Positions 32,776 through 41,764 of a stretch of DNA of 64,000 nucleotides are shown here, in pieces. The stretch is from Bacillus sp. M6-12 (lineage in GTDB: Bacteria; Bacillota; Bacilli; Bacillales; DSM-1321). A program made the position numbers and the translations under genes. Below the pieces are notes generated by a model, which saw only the letters and a list, made by a program, of their open reading frames with translations, searched no databases and was not told the DNA's origin. The stretch covers positions 1 through 64,000 of the forward strand of contig NZ_PGVF01000001.1 of the NCBI RefSeq assembly GCF_002860285.1, in the 5' to 3' direction. Each line of letters starts with the position of its first letter. Position 1 is the stretch's first letter.

Positions 32776-33648
32776 TTAGAATGTGAATTGAGCTTGTTTT
32801 AAGATGATGTTTGGCTTTTCAGTTGAATATTCATAATTGATATGACCATTTTTGTAATTTTCTTCGGAATTATAAATGCGAAGAGCAACATCTTTTGTGC
32901 CTTCATTCTTTATTTTCAATGCAGATACGATACTTGCTATCATATCTTTGATTTGTTCTTGTGTACCACCAGCAATTATCACATCAGCGTCTACTAATGT
33001 TTTGTCAGCAGTTACATTGGCATTTAATACTTCAAAGTCAAGTGTTGCTTCAATAGCTTCTGCATCTGTCTTTTGTTCAAATGGAATATATTCTTGAACA
33101 AACGCCTTGTTACCATTTACATGATTAGAGGAATATTCTTGGATTAAACCTTCCACATGCCCACCAACATAATCCTTATCTTGTGTCTTTGCATATCCTT
33201 CTTTCGATGTAAAGACGTTGATATGAACAGAAGAAATGGTATCATCTTTTCCTACTTCTTTCTTCAATACGTTATAGGCTTCTTTGCCAAGAGAATACAA
33301 TTCATCTTCTGCCAAGGCTTCCTTCACTTGAACACTCATGAAAAGTGTATTATCTTTGGTTTCATCTGTAATAACTTCTGCATTTAGTAGCGTGTAGTCC
33401 AACGCAAGTAATTTTTCATACTTAGATTTATTCACATCTTCTTTCCCGAAATCTATTTTTTCAGGCACAGATGCTTCAACTGTTGGCTCTTTTTCTTCTC
33501 CTTTGTCCATGAAGGAAAGAACTCCCCATACAGAACCCGAAAGGACTAACAAACCAGCAATACTCGTTGCAATAATTTTCTTTTTAGTCCACTCAAATTT
33601 CTTTTTATTCTCGTTCAATCGTTTTTGTTCTTCCATATAAATTTTCAT
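32776..33648 (-). CDS. Membrane-anchored extracellular protein, tandem paralogue 3, 290 aa
   Basis: Lys-rich cytoplasmic tail and a membrane segment (about 26-46), acidic linker, then two domains of the same plan (Y/F-x-LLNAEV...S-V-H-I-N-V-F; FEVLNANVTAD...VALRIYNS) ending INYEYSTEKPN and FTF. First ATG (33648) is only 1 nt from AAAGGGG, so translation may start at codon 3 (ATT) or 5 (ATG). Own class A promoter. Confidence 0.75.
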   Translation of the reverse strand: MKIYMEEQKRLNENKKKFEWTKKKIIATSIAGLLVLSGSVWGVLSFMDKGEEKEPTVEASVPEKIDFGKEDVNKSKYEKLLALDYTLLNAEVITDETKDNTLFMSVQVKEALAEDELYSLGKEAYNVLKKEVGKDDTISSVHINVFTSKEGYAKTQDKDYVGGHVEGLIQEYSSNHVNGNKAFVQEYIPFEQKTDAEAIEATLDFEVLNANVTADKTLVDADVIIAGGTQEQIKDMIASIVSALKIKNEGTKDVALRIYNSEENYKNGHINYEYSTEKPNIILKQAQFTF

Positions 33649-33741
33649 ACCCCTTTCTTTTGAATGTAACGAAATACTCTTTCATCATACAAATTTATAC
33701 CCTTATTTATAAAGAAGGTGAAATCCTTTTACTTAAACCTT

Positions 33742-33770
33742 ATTATACCATATGCGTTGACTATATACAA
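33742..33770 (-). promoter_or_regulatory. Class A promoter of paralogue 3
   Basis: Minus strand TTGTAT (33770-33765), 17 bp, TATAAT (33747-33742), with ATAGTCAAC in the spacer. Confidence 0.75.
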
Positions 33771-33861
33771 TATATACTGACATATTTTTATATCCAAAAG
33801 TCATTTATTCGTATAAACTAATAGTAGAAAAAGAGAAAGGAGAGGGTCTATTATTACAACA

Positions 33862-34338
33862 ATGGTCAGTATTTTGGTTGGATTGGCTTTAGCCACTGCG
33901 ACTGGATTTAGAATCTTTATTCCTATGTTGTTTTTATCAATAGGGTCATTAACAGGGTTCATCGATTTATCACCCAATATGGAATGGTTGGGAACGGATA
34001 CTGCTTTAATCGTTCTTGGTATTGGGACAGTATTTGAATTGCTTTCTTATTTGATACCAGGAGTTGACAATATTATGGATATGATTGATACACCTATTGC
34101 GGTGATTGCTGGTATCTTAGTCATGTTCTCTGTTGTTCAGACAGACAATCCTATGACACATTGGATTATTGCTATTATTATAGGTGGAGCAATACCAGCT
34201 ATTCTAAAGGCATTTAAAGCAACGATTAGAGGAGCTTTAACCGCTTTTACAGGTGGTTTCGGAAATATCTTTTTAGCGATATTGGAAGCTGTTGCTTCTA
34301 TTATTGTCGCAGTAACCGCCATTTTCTTTTTAGCATGA
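33862..34338 (+). CDS. DUF4126 membrane protein, 158 aa
   Basis: The opening LVGLALATATGFRIFIPML, then ELLSYLIPGVDNIMDMIDTPIAVIAG, match DUF4126, a family of four-to-five-helix membrane proteins of unknown role. GGAGAGGG lies 16 nt upstream of this ATG, so a non-ATG start slightly upstream is possible. Confidence 0.8.
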   Translation: MVSILVGLALATATGFRIFIPMLFLSIGSLTGFIDLSPNMEWLGTDTALIVLGIGTVFELLSYLIPGVDNIMDMIDTPIAVIAGILVMFSVVQTDNPMTHWIIAIIIGGAIPAILKAFKATIRGALTAFTGGFGNIFLAILEAVASIIVAVTAIFFLA

Positions 34339-34342
34339 GGAA

Positions 34343-34372
34343 AGAACATCTTCTTTTTGGAAGATGTTTTTT
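34343..34372 (+). terminator. Intrinsic terminator
   Basis: AACATCTTC/GAAGATGTT stem and T6. Confidence 0.85.
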
Positions 34373-34542
34373 ATTGCTTGTTCAGTTTTCTAATTAAATT
34401 TTTAAAAAGTAGCCCATTTCAATAAGAACATCAGCTAAAAACTAAGCAAGGTTAGGGCAATATAGAGTTTTAAAATAAGAAAAATACCATAAGATATAAC
34501 AACAAAATAATTATAGCTTTATTCTTTATAGACGGTCAGAAA

Positions 34543-34638
34543 ATTGTTCCTGGGGAGGATACAATAGTAAGAAACGAATAAAGGGTAATGTCTATATAAC
34601 AAGAAGAGAGGTAATCGGGGGGTTAGCCTCTCTTTTTG
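34543..34638 (+). ncRNA. Structured intergenic element ending in a terminator
   Basis: In a 400-nt gap without genes: ATTGT-TCCT-GGGG-AGGA-ACAAT hairpin (34543-34565), then AGAGAGG/CCTCTCT (34605-34633) with loop containing six Gs, then T5. May be a small RNA or an attenuated leader of the 34788 gene. No strong promoter was found. Confidence 0.4.
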
Positions 34639-34787
34639 TGTGCTTAAAAATGTTTCTATCCAAACATCTTTTCCGCTTCATTTCTTAGAATGGTCGTTTC
34701 GCTTAAAAAATATGTAACCTTATCTTTCTTTTTATGGAAGTTCAGTAGATAATGGAAGAAAAGAAAAGAGAGCAAAGGAGAGAGAAA

Positions 34788-35510
34788 ATGACTGGACTAT
34801 ATGAAGCTCTTTTAAAAGGGAAAGAAATAGAATTACATGATATATGTCACATAAAACCTTACATAGAAGAAATCAAAAACATGAAAATTGAAACACTTTC
34901 CGTTTTTCAGCAAAAAAAGGATTTTCCTTTTAGAGAAAATTTTGAAGCGATTTATCAAGAACAGTTAGCAGAACAATTCCAGCGTGACAAATCATCAATG
35001 ATAGACATGATAAATCATTCTAAAATGGAAGAAAATGAGCAAATATTTGAAACAGAAGTTGTTTTAGGGAGAAGTACAGGATATATCCGATATCTTTTCC
35101 CGATTGTCTATGCAAATATGTTAATCAAACAAGCAGAATTAATACCTGTTTCAATGGAAGTAAGTAAATTATATGAATATACTCAATTTATTGTTGTTGA
35201 CCCTCATTACGAAAATATAAAAGAAGAACCTGTTGTCCTGTTGGAGTATCCATATGCAGTACCAGGATTTTTTGTGTTAGATGGAAACCATAGAATAAAT
35301 AAGGCTTATCACAAAGGTCAAAAGCAACATTTGGCTCATGTGTTATCCAAGGGGTCGATTAACTTGATTGCTCCACAAAGAATATTTGTCTTATTATCAA
35401 CCATTCACCACAATTTATCCATGATAGCTCTTTATATGGCAGGGGATATTATCCTTTCACAATTGAAAGAATGGTATCAGCCTATAGCGAATGAAGAGTG
35501 GACTTCATAA
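34788..35510 (+). CDS. Protein with ParB-like DGNHR motif, 240 aa
   Basis: ATG 34788 follows AAAGGAGAG. Near residue 160, FVLDGNHRINKAY resembles the ParB/Srx nucleotide-binding box, which in related proteins binds or hydrolyses nucleotides. The rest is unrecognised and mainly helical. DNA partitioning function is not implied. Converges on the ribonucleotide reductase. Confidence 0.55.
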   Translation: MTGLYEALLKGKEIELHDICHIKPYIEEIKNMKIETLSVFQQKKDFPFRENFEAIYQEQLAEQFQRDKSSMIDMINHSKMEENEQIFETEVVLGRSTGYIRYLFPIVYANMLIKQAELIPVSMEVSKLYEYTQFIVVDPHYENIKEEPVVLLEYPYAVPGFFVLDGNHRINKAYHKGQKQHLAHVLSKGSINLIAPQRIFVLLSTIHHNLSMIALYMAGDIILSQLKEWYQPIANEEWTS

Positions 35511-35522
35511 GAAGACAATAAA

Positions 35523-35552
35523 AAAAGAGAGGAGTTATCCTCTCTCTTTTTT
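35523..35552. terminator. Bidirectional terminator
   Basis: AAAGAGAGGA/TCCTCTCTCTTT stem between convergent genes. Confidence 0.82.
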
Positions 35553-35555
35553 ATA

Positions 35556-38014
35556 TTATCGAACTGGACAAGCACCAGTTTCGCAACCATCTGTTCCAAT
35601 GTCTAACTCTTCTTGTGTTTTTTCAAAACGAGAAAGCAGGGAAGCATCGAATGGTTTCATTTCGTCTTTACGTTTGTTGTACTCTTCTTCAGTGATTTCT
35701 TCGTATGGCATTAATGGGTAAACCGCATCGTCTAATGGTAAGAACGATACTGCCACGAAAGAATCCCAATTCTCCCAAACCCACTGTTCAACTTCTTCCC
35801 ATTCGTCAGCTTTAACTGTCACTGTAATTGACGTATTGTGTTCAGTGAAGTTGTCTTGGAACATTTTGTACGTTTCTAATTGTTCAATTGCTGAAACTTG
35901 TGATTTCACTGTTTTTGCAGTTGATTTCACAGGGAATTCAACAACTAAAGTAGAAGCGTCAGCCCATGTTTGTCCAGTTTCAGGATGAACAGGGTATCCA
36001 AGTGCCATTACAACTTTAGCAAGTGGGTCATGAGCAGAAATACGAACACGTCTGATAAAGTAAGGAGAATGACTTCTGTGAATACCTGAAGAAACCGTTG
36101 GTAATTGAGAAATTGTGCCTTCTGGTTTTACAGTTGTTGCCAATAAACTTGGATTTACTCCCAATTGTCTTGCGTATTCATCAACTGTTTTTCTTACTAC
36201 ACGTTTAAGAGCTTTTAGCAATTTACGTTGGTCTTCTTTAGACATATCGACTGCATCTACCATGTCGTAATAACCAGTCATACTGCATCCGATTAGACGG
36301 TCTTTCTTCTGTTGTTCGTTCCAGCTTTGGATTTCAAGTTCTGGAAGCGTCATACGGAATCCAAGACGTGCAGACAAAGCAAAAGCTCTGAATAATTTCT
36401 TTTTATTTAGTTTGCCATTTTCAACAAAGGCTAACATATTAACAGTTGTTAGGTTACATAAACCTCTGTCAGCAAGTAAGATTTCCAATTATTATCGTAT
36501 CAGTTTTTTATCTGATACTTCTGGAGGTTTCTCCTCATTCCTTTTATATCTTGCTTATATAAAAAGTACAATAGGTTCATTCCTATTCAGGTTAGCATAC
36601 ATTTTACCATTAAAGTTTGGTTTCAATCTTTAAGGTTCGGATACTCTTGGCAGTGTTCTATTCTCTAAGATTGATAGAGTTTCAACTGCTATGCGTTACG
36701 GTGAGCCAGAGCTTTGATTCTCTGCTTTACCTCGGTATTACCAACTATCCATATTTCAGGACTTTAGGCTCTCTTAGTCAGCGTATTCGCCACTCCTCTT
36801 TTGACCACTCAAAAGTATCATCATGCTTATTTAGCTGTTACCGATTTTACCCGATGATTTACATGAGCCAAAATCTTAGCACATGGGTTCATTCCAGCGA
36901 AGTCTTTTCTGCGTTTTCTACCAGCTTTGGCATTAACAAAGCCACGTTCACCAGTGTATCTCATATTGATAAAGTTTTGGTGAAGTTCCTCTCTTGTTGG
37001 CTTGTCTTCATAGAAGATAGAGTTATTACTCATTCTGCGGTGAAGGATTTCTTTGTTTTCTACCCATTCTCCGTTTTCATCTTGATAGTACATGCCATTC
37101 TTTGCATTTTCGATGTCCATGTCGTCTTTAGAAGCTAAGTTGATTTCTGAACTTCTACGAACTCCACCAGAAACTACGTTTTCTGCAATGATATTACCAA
37201 TGTCAAGTGCGTCAATTGGTTGTAGTTTTCCTTCTGTACGCATCATAACTTTGTGGATTTTTTCAAACATCGTTTTTAGAGAAGTATGACCAGAAGAAGT
37301 ACCTCCGAATCGAGCTAATCTTTCTCCTTTGCCACGCACATTGTCAAAGTTGACAATAATGTGTTTTACATTTTTGTAAAGGAAAGAAGTTAATAGTTTA
37401 AAATATAAATCTAATGCAGTAATCCAGCCTTCCTTAGAATCGCCTACGATGATAATCGCTTTATCACCTTCGACTTTTAAACTGGTAAACTCTCTGCGGT
37501 ATTTTTTCGGAACAGGTCGGTAATCTTTAGAAGTTAATTTAACACCTGTTCTGAAAGAAGGGATTTTCTCTACATCATAAGGCATTGTTCTAAATCCAAC
37601 ACCAGAACCAATCATGAGGAGATAAAATTGTTCACAAAAGCCTTCAAAGCTATCCATAACCAGGAAAGAACAGTTAAAGTTTGAAATAGGGAATAGGTCT
37701 GCAACAGGTGTGCCTCCAACCCATAAAGTTCTTCCGCTTGGGAATTGGCGAAGGTGGAACATATTTTCAAATAGTTCCTCTGCTTCTTTGCGTAATGCAT
37801 CAACATTCGCTTCTGGATTAAATCGTGTCTCTAAACCTATGTTATATTCGATTGCTCGTTTAATAGTTTCTTCCCACTTCTCACGTCTGCCCTCTTGTTC
37901 AAGAAATCTACTGTAAGTACGTAGATAAACAAATTCGCCTAATTCCGTAAACGGTACTTTCTTGTTTACGTAGTTTTGTAAAAATTTAGTTGATAAAAAA
38001 TTCGGTGTGTTCAT
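35556..38014 (-). CDS. Class II (B12-dependent) ribonucleotide reductase, split by an intron
   Basis: Two exons, 38014-36878 and 36485-35556, join to 688 codons. The N-terminus resembles monomeric adenosylcobalamin-dependent triphosphate reductases (LGEFVYLRTYSR). The central active-site NPCAEI loop is restored only by splicing. The C-terminus CETGACPVR carries the redox Cys pair. It makes deoxynucleotides without oxygen or a separate small subunit, and fits with the ThyA and DHFR genes. ATG follows AAAGGAGG at 14 nt. Unspliced RNA would give a 395-aa truncated protein. Confidence 0.9.
36486..36877 (-). ncRNA. Group I self-splicing intron, 392 nt, no endonuclease gene
   Basis: Boundaries were set by restoring the reading frame ...AACCCATGTGCT|GAAATCTTA.... 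The upstream exon end CATGTGCT pairs with intron GGCTCATG as P1 with a U-G wobble exactly at the 5' splice site; intron GATTTT pairs with the downstream exon GAAATC as P10; the intron ends in G. These three are group I hallmarks. It is inserted between Ala and Glu of the catalytic NPCAE motif. Too short to hold a homing endonuclease. Core P/Q/R/S elements were not assigned by eye. Confidence 0.85.
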
Positions 38015-38044
38015 ATAGTTTTTAGTCCTCCTTTATTTCGGTAT

Positions 38045-38080
38045 GGACTATAGTATATGCAATTTTACATCTATTATAAA
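38045..38080 (-). promoter_or_regulatory. Probable class A-related promoter of the reductase
   Basis: Minus strand TTTATA (38080-38075), 17 bp, TATACT (38057-38052), with CTATAGTCC (operator half-site) over the start region. Confidence 0.5.
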
Positions 38081-38273
38081 GCGAAAAAAGGTGGTTTAGC
38101 TCTTAAGTAGTGCCTCTCAAAAAGGGGGTGGCATGAGTAAAGACCGCTTGATGGAATAATGGGTAGACATCTGATTTGAGGTTATTTTTAGGGGTGAATT
38201 TAACAAAAAAGACACCTGAAAAGTGTCTAATAAATGAGCACTGAATTAAAACAAGATATCAAAAGGGTACACA

Positions 38274-38312
38274 AAAAAGACCGTCTATTCTATATTGATA
38301 GACAGTCTTTGT
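38274..38312 (-). terminator. Terminator of the 33-aa gene
   Basis: AAGAC-GTCTAT/ATAGAC-GTCTT stem; on the minus strand followed by T-run. Confidence 0.75.
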
Positions 38313-38399
38313 TATATTCTACTATGTGACAAATAGTTCATCTATGTCTTCCTTTCGTGATTGTTTATTTCGCAACGAACGGTTCACGATAAAGCCTGA

Positions 38400-38501
38400 T
38401 TAAAACATATGTTGAACAATGTATCCAGCAAAAAAACCAATCGCAACAAATAGTGCGTCTCCTGGTAGGTCTTTCATTACTTTCCCAAATAGTGCATTCA
38501 T
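38400..38501 (-). CDS. Small membrane peptide, 33 aa
   Basis: ATG 38501 follows AAAAGGAGGAG by 8 nt, one of the best ribosome sites in the window. A short amphipathic start (MNALFGKVMKDLPGD) precedes one hydrophobic helix (ALFVAIGFFAGYIV). It has its own promoter (38612-38584) and terminator. Could be a small toxin, holin-like or membrane-modulating peptide; none is proven. Confidence 0.7.
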   Translation of the reverse strand: MNALFGKVMKDLPGDALFVAIGFFAGYIVQHMF

Positions 38502-38583
38502 CTTAAATGCTCCTCCTTTTAACTATCCATATGTAGTGTTGTTTTTTGTTTTACCAACTATATCTTGTTTAGCTGGTACTATA

Positions 38584-38612
38584 GGTATATCATACAGAAT
38601 CCATTAGGTCAA
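38584..38612 (-). promoter_or_regulatory. Promoter of the 33-aa gene
   Basis: Minus strand TTGACC (38612-38607), 17 bp, TATACC (38589-38584). The leader contains a TACCA/TGGTA pairing. Confidence 0.6.
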
Positions 38613-38863
38613 CAACTTTTTACCGAAAACCTAAAATAAAATAGGTTAAATATATATTTTTGTAAAAAATACTTCCAATATTGTTCAATACAAAACAAGG
38701 TTTGGAGAAAAAGATAGTCTTTATCTATAATTGTTTGGTGTGTCTTCTATAATAAAGAAACGGACAAAAAACAGGTATGTGTAAACATTTTTGAATTAGG
38801 AAGGAGACTTATATGGCAATGATAAAGAACTTAGATAACTAACAGAAGATAGCTTCACTTTTT

Positions 38864-38910
38864 TTGACGGTTATCGAAACAACTTATATAATGGTAAAAA
38901 ATAAATTACC
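38864..38910 (+). promoter_or_regulatory. Helicase promoter with class B operator at the start site
   Basis: TTGACG (38864-38869), 17 bp, TATAAT (38887-38892), directly followed by GGTAAAAAATAAATTACC (38893-38910), a class B palindrome. Elsewhere this palindrome overlaps the -35; here it covers +1. Confidence 0.75.
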
Positions 38911-38969
38911 ATATCATTCATTTATTATATAGGGAAGAAATTTATAAAAAGGACAGGAGAATTTTTATT

Positions 38970-41150
38970 ATGAAAAGAGATTTTTTTGAGGTTATTAAAG
39001 AAGAAACAGGTAAAGTATTAAACGATGTGCAGAAACAAGCGGTTTTACACACTGAAGGACCACTCTTGGTTTTAGCGTCACCAGGTTCAGGGAAAACCAC
39101 TACGCTAAACATTAAGATTGCGTATCTTATCTTGGAGAAAAACATTTCGCCTAATGCTATTTTAGGTTTAACTTTTAGCCAAGCATCTGCAAGAGATATG
39201 GAAGAACGATTCCAGAGCTTTTTCCATAACATTATTCCAGAGAAAGTAGTGTTTTCTACCATTCATAGCTTCGCATTTAAAATTGTGCGTGAGTATTACA
39301 TCAAAAATCGTATTCCTTTTGAAGTGATTGAAGGAGATTTTGATAAAGAAAAGGTAGGAGGCGGTGATTTCTCTACGGTATTGAACAAAAAGTTAATTTT
39401 AAAAAGATTGTTTAAAGAAATTAACAGCACGAACATTACTGAAGAGCAAATGGATGACCTTCTTCGGAATATTGGGTATGTGAAAAACAAGCTGTTAGGT
39501 GAAGAAGAAATCGCTAAAGTAAAAAGTAATATCAAAAACTTTGCGGTGATTTACAAAGCCTATGAAGATTTCAAAAAGAAAGACCATTCTAAAGTGCTAT
39601 TGGATTTTGATGATATGTTGACGTATGCGAACGATATTTTAGAAAAAGATGAAGTCATTCTTTCTAAATATCAGCAAAAATTTGAGTACATCTTGACGGA
39701 TGAAAGTCAGGATACTTCATTGGTTCAACATGAAATCATTGAAAAATTAGCCAAACCACAAAACAATATTTGTGTAGTCGGAGACGATGACCAAACTTTG
39801 TATAGCTGGAGAGGGGCAGATGTAAACAAGATTTTAAACTTTAAAGACAGTTATCCTGATGCAACCATTCTTTTTATGGAGCAAAACTACCGCTCTTCTA
39901 AAGAAATTGTAGAAACGTCAAACAAATTCATTCAACGCAATGAAAAGCGTTACAAGAAGAATATGTTTACAGAAAATCCATCACAAGAAGACATTGTGAT
40001 TGAAGACTTGGATACGTATGAATCTCAAATTCATTATGTGGTTGAGAAATTGAGAAAAGAGGAGAGCCTGAAAGAAACAGCGATTCTGTATCGTAATAAC
40101 TCTTCTTCTATCAATATTGTCAATGCGTTGGACTTAGCTGGTATTCCTTTCTACATGAAAGATTCAGATAACAAGTTCTTTAGCCATTGGATTTTGAATG
40201 ATATGTTGAATTTTATGTCGTTTTCAAAAGATATTACAAATGTAGAAATGTTGGAAAAGGTTCATACCAAATTTAATGGGTACATTTCTAAACAGCAAGT
40301 TCTTATGCTGAAAGGATGTAATCCAAAGAAATCTGTATTTGATAATCTATTAGAAAATGCAGACTTGAAGATTTGGCAAAAGAAGAATCTTCGCACAATT
40401 AAATCTACCTTCGTACAAATGAAAGCAATGAAACCAAAGAAAATCATTCAGACGGTTCGCAAAGAGTTAGGATATGAAAAAAGTTTAGAAAAAATTAGTG
40501 ACAGCCTTGGATTTAGCATAGATAATTTAATGGAGACCTTAAATACGCTGGAAGCTATTGCAGACACTCTTCAAACAACAGAAGAATTTGCAGAGCGTAT
40601 TGTCTACTTAGAAGACTTGCTAAAGAAATCAAAATTCAATAAGCGTAAAAATGCTCTAACTCTTTCTACATTCCATAGCTCAAAAGGTTTGGAATTTGAT
40701 AATGTCTATATGATTGACTTGATTAATGGAGTCATTCCTTCGGCTGAAAATATCAAAGACTACAAGGATGGAAAAAAGGAAGACATGGAAGAAGCAGTTC
40801 GCTTATTCTACGTTGGTATGACGAGAGCAAGAACTCACTTGGAACTTCTTTCTTATAAGAGAAAAGGAAAGGAAAGAGTGGGAGAATCTATCTTTGTTAC
40901 GAACGTGAAAAAGATTTTGCATCCAGAGTTAGCTCACCAAAAGAAGAAACAGAAACCATTTGAAGGAAAAGCTGTTACGTTACTGAATGTAAGTGTGAAC
41001 AGTCAAGTTTCTCACAAGAAGTTCGGTACTGGTACAATCACTTATATGGAAAATGATATTATTCATATCCAATTTGAGGGTGGTATTAAAAAGCAACTTT
41101 CCTTACGAGTGTGCTCTGAAAATAACATTTTAAAAGTCGTATCTATCTGA
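38970..41150 (+). CDS. UvrD/PcrA/Rep-type superfamily 1 helicase, 726 aa
   Basis: The motifs are in order: LASPGSGKTTTL (Walker A), LTFSQASARDM (Ia), DESQDT (II), VGDDDQTLYSWRGA (III), FMEQNYRSS (IV), STFHSSKGLEFDNVY (V), RLFYVGMTRARTHL (VI). The C-terminal ~60 residues form an SH3-like KOW/PcrA-type domain (FGTGTI...IQFEGG). An ATP-driven 3'-5' DNA helicase for replication or repair. Slightly longer than typical UvrD. The helical insert near 330-500 is less conserved. Confidence 0.92.
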   Translation: MKRDFFEVIKEETGKVLNDVQKQAVLHTEGPLLVLASPGSGKTTTLNIKIAYLILEKNISPNAILGLTFSQASARDMEERFQSFFHNIIPEKVVFSTIHSFAFKIVREYYIKNRIPFEVIEGDFDKEKVGGGDFSTVLNKKLILKRLFKEINSTNITEEQMDDLLRNIGYVKNKLLGEEEIAKVKSNIKNFAVIYKAYEDFKKKDHSKVLLDFDDMLTYANDILEKDEVILSKYQQKFEYILTDESQDTSLVQHEIIEKLAKPQNNICVVGDDDQTLYSWRGADVNKILNFKDSYPDATILFMEQNYRSSKEIVETSNKFIQRNEKRYKKNMFTENPSQEDIVIEDLDTYESQIHYVVEKLRKEESLKETAILYRNNSSSINIVNALDLAGIPFYMKDSDNKFFSHWILNDMLNFMSFSKDITNVEMLEKVHTKFNGYISKQQVLMLKGCNPKKSVFDNLLENADLKIWQKKNLRTIKSTFVQMKAMKPKKIIQTVRKELGYEKSLEKISDSLGFSIDNLMETLNTLEAIADTLQTTEEFAERIVYLEDLLKKSKFNKRKNALTLSTFHSSKGLEFDNVYMIDLINGVIPSAENIKDYKDGKKEDMEEAVRLFYVGMTRARTHLELLSYKRKGKERVGESIFVTNVKKILHPELAHQKKKQKPFEGKAVTLLNVSVNSQVSHKKFGTGTITYMENDIIHIQFEGGIKKQLSLRVCSENNILKVVSI

Positions 41151-41205
41151 TACAAGGGGTTCTGCTTTCTGCAGAGCCTTCTTACATAATCAAAAGGGGA
41201 GAAGT

Positions 41206-41556
41206 ATGGTGACTCTTGCATTTCATAAAGAAATAGTGAAACTTTTATTTGAACCAGAGTTATTAACCGAAATCAATTTAAGAGAACCAGATAATCACCT
41301 TCGTTATATTCAAGCCTATGCTCAATTAGAATTTCAAGAAGGGTATATGTTAGGGCTTACGAACAAAAAAGAGTTAGTTGTTTCCCTGGAAGAAACGGTT
41401 GATTTTTTTGTCCATTCCATACGAACAAATAAAATGGAGAACATTATTACGTTTTACAATGAAAGTCAAAAAGACCCAAACAAATACAATACAATTACGT
41501 TTTTCATTTTTTTACACAAAGCAAATAAAGCATTAAACCGATATGGATTAAAGTAA
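41206..41556 (+). CDS. Hypothetical protein, 116 aa
   Basis: Not recognised. ATG follows AAGGGGAG. Mainly helical, soluble. It lies 56 nt after the helicase, possibly in the same transcript. Confidence 0.65.
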   Translation: MVTLAFHKEIVKLLFEPELLTEINLREPDNHLRYIQAYAQLEFQEGYMLGLTNKKELVVSLEETVDFFVHSIRTNKMENIITFYNESQKDPNKYNTITFFIFLHKANKALNRYGLK

Positions 41557-41584
41557 GAGGGGTGATTTTTTACCTCTCTTTTAT
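41553..41584 (+). terminator. Probable terminator
   Basis: AGAGG-GGT/ACC-CCTCT stem followed by CTTTTA at the end of the 116-aa gene. Confidence 0.65.
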
Positions 41585-41699
41585 TTGTATATAATATAAA
41601 AACTTAAAAAGAACTCCATTTATAAAGTTCTGCTGTTGCAGGGCTTTTCCTTTTTTCTGGAAGTAATGTTACAAAAGCAATACATAGAGCACCGTTTCG

Positions 41700-41740
41700 T
41701 TGTTTTTAGTCAATAAAACATATAATATAGTTTATAGTGA
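41700..41740 (+). promoter_or_regulatory. Class A promoter of the NlpC/P60 gene
   Basis: TATAAT at 41721-41726 with TTTTTAGTCAATAAA upstream and TTTATAGTGA downstream, matching the dnaN promoter almost base for base. The -35 is weak: TTGTTT at 15 bp or CGTTGT at 17 bp. Confidence 0.68.
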
Positions 41741-41764
41741 TAAAAGGGAAAGGAGAGTAAAATC

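Noticed and set aside
36617..37138. 173-codon plus-strand frame within the reductase gene and intron
   Set aside because: Antisense to the coding exon and the intron, no ribosome site. The intron explains the break in the minus-strand gene.
38133..38159. Eight-codon frame after AAAGGGGGTGGC in the reductase upstream region
   Set aside because: Ribosome-site-like sequence is good, but the frame is only MSKDRLME and no promoter or downstream partner fits, so it is not listed as a gene.
38814..38843. Nine-codon frame after AGGAAGGAG upstream of the helicase promoter
   Set aside because: It lies before the helicase promoter, so it cannot be its leader peptide; too short to support as a gene.
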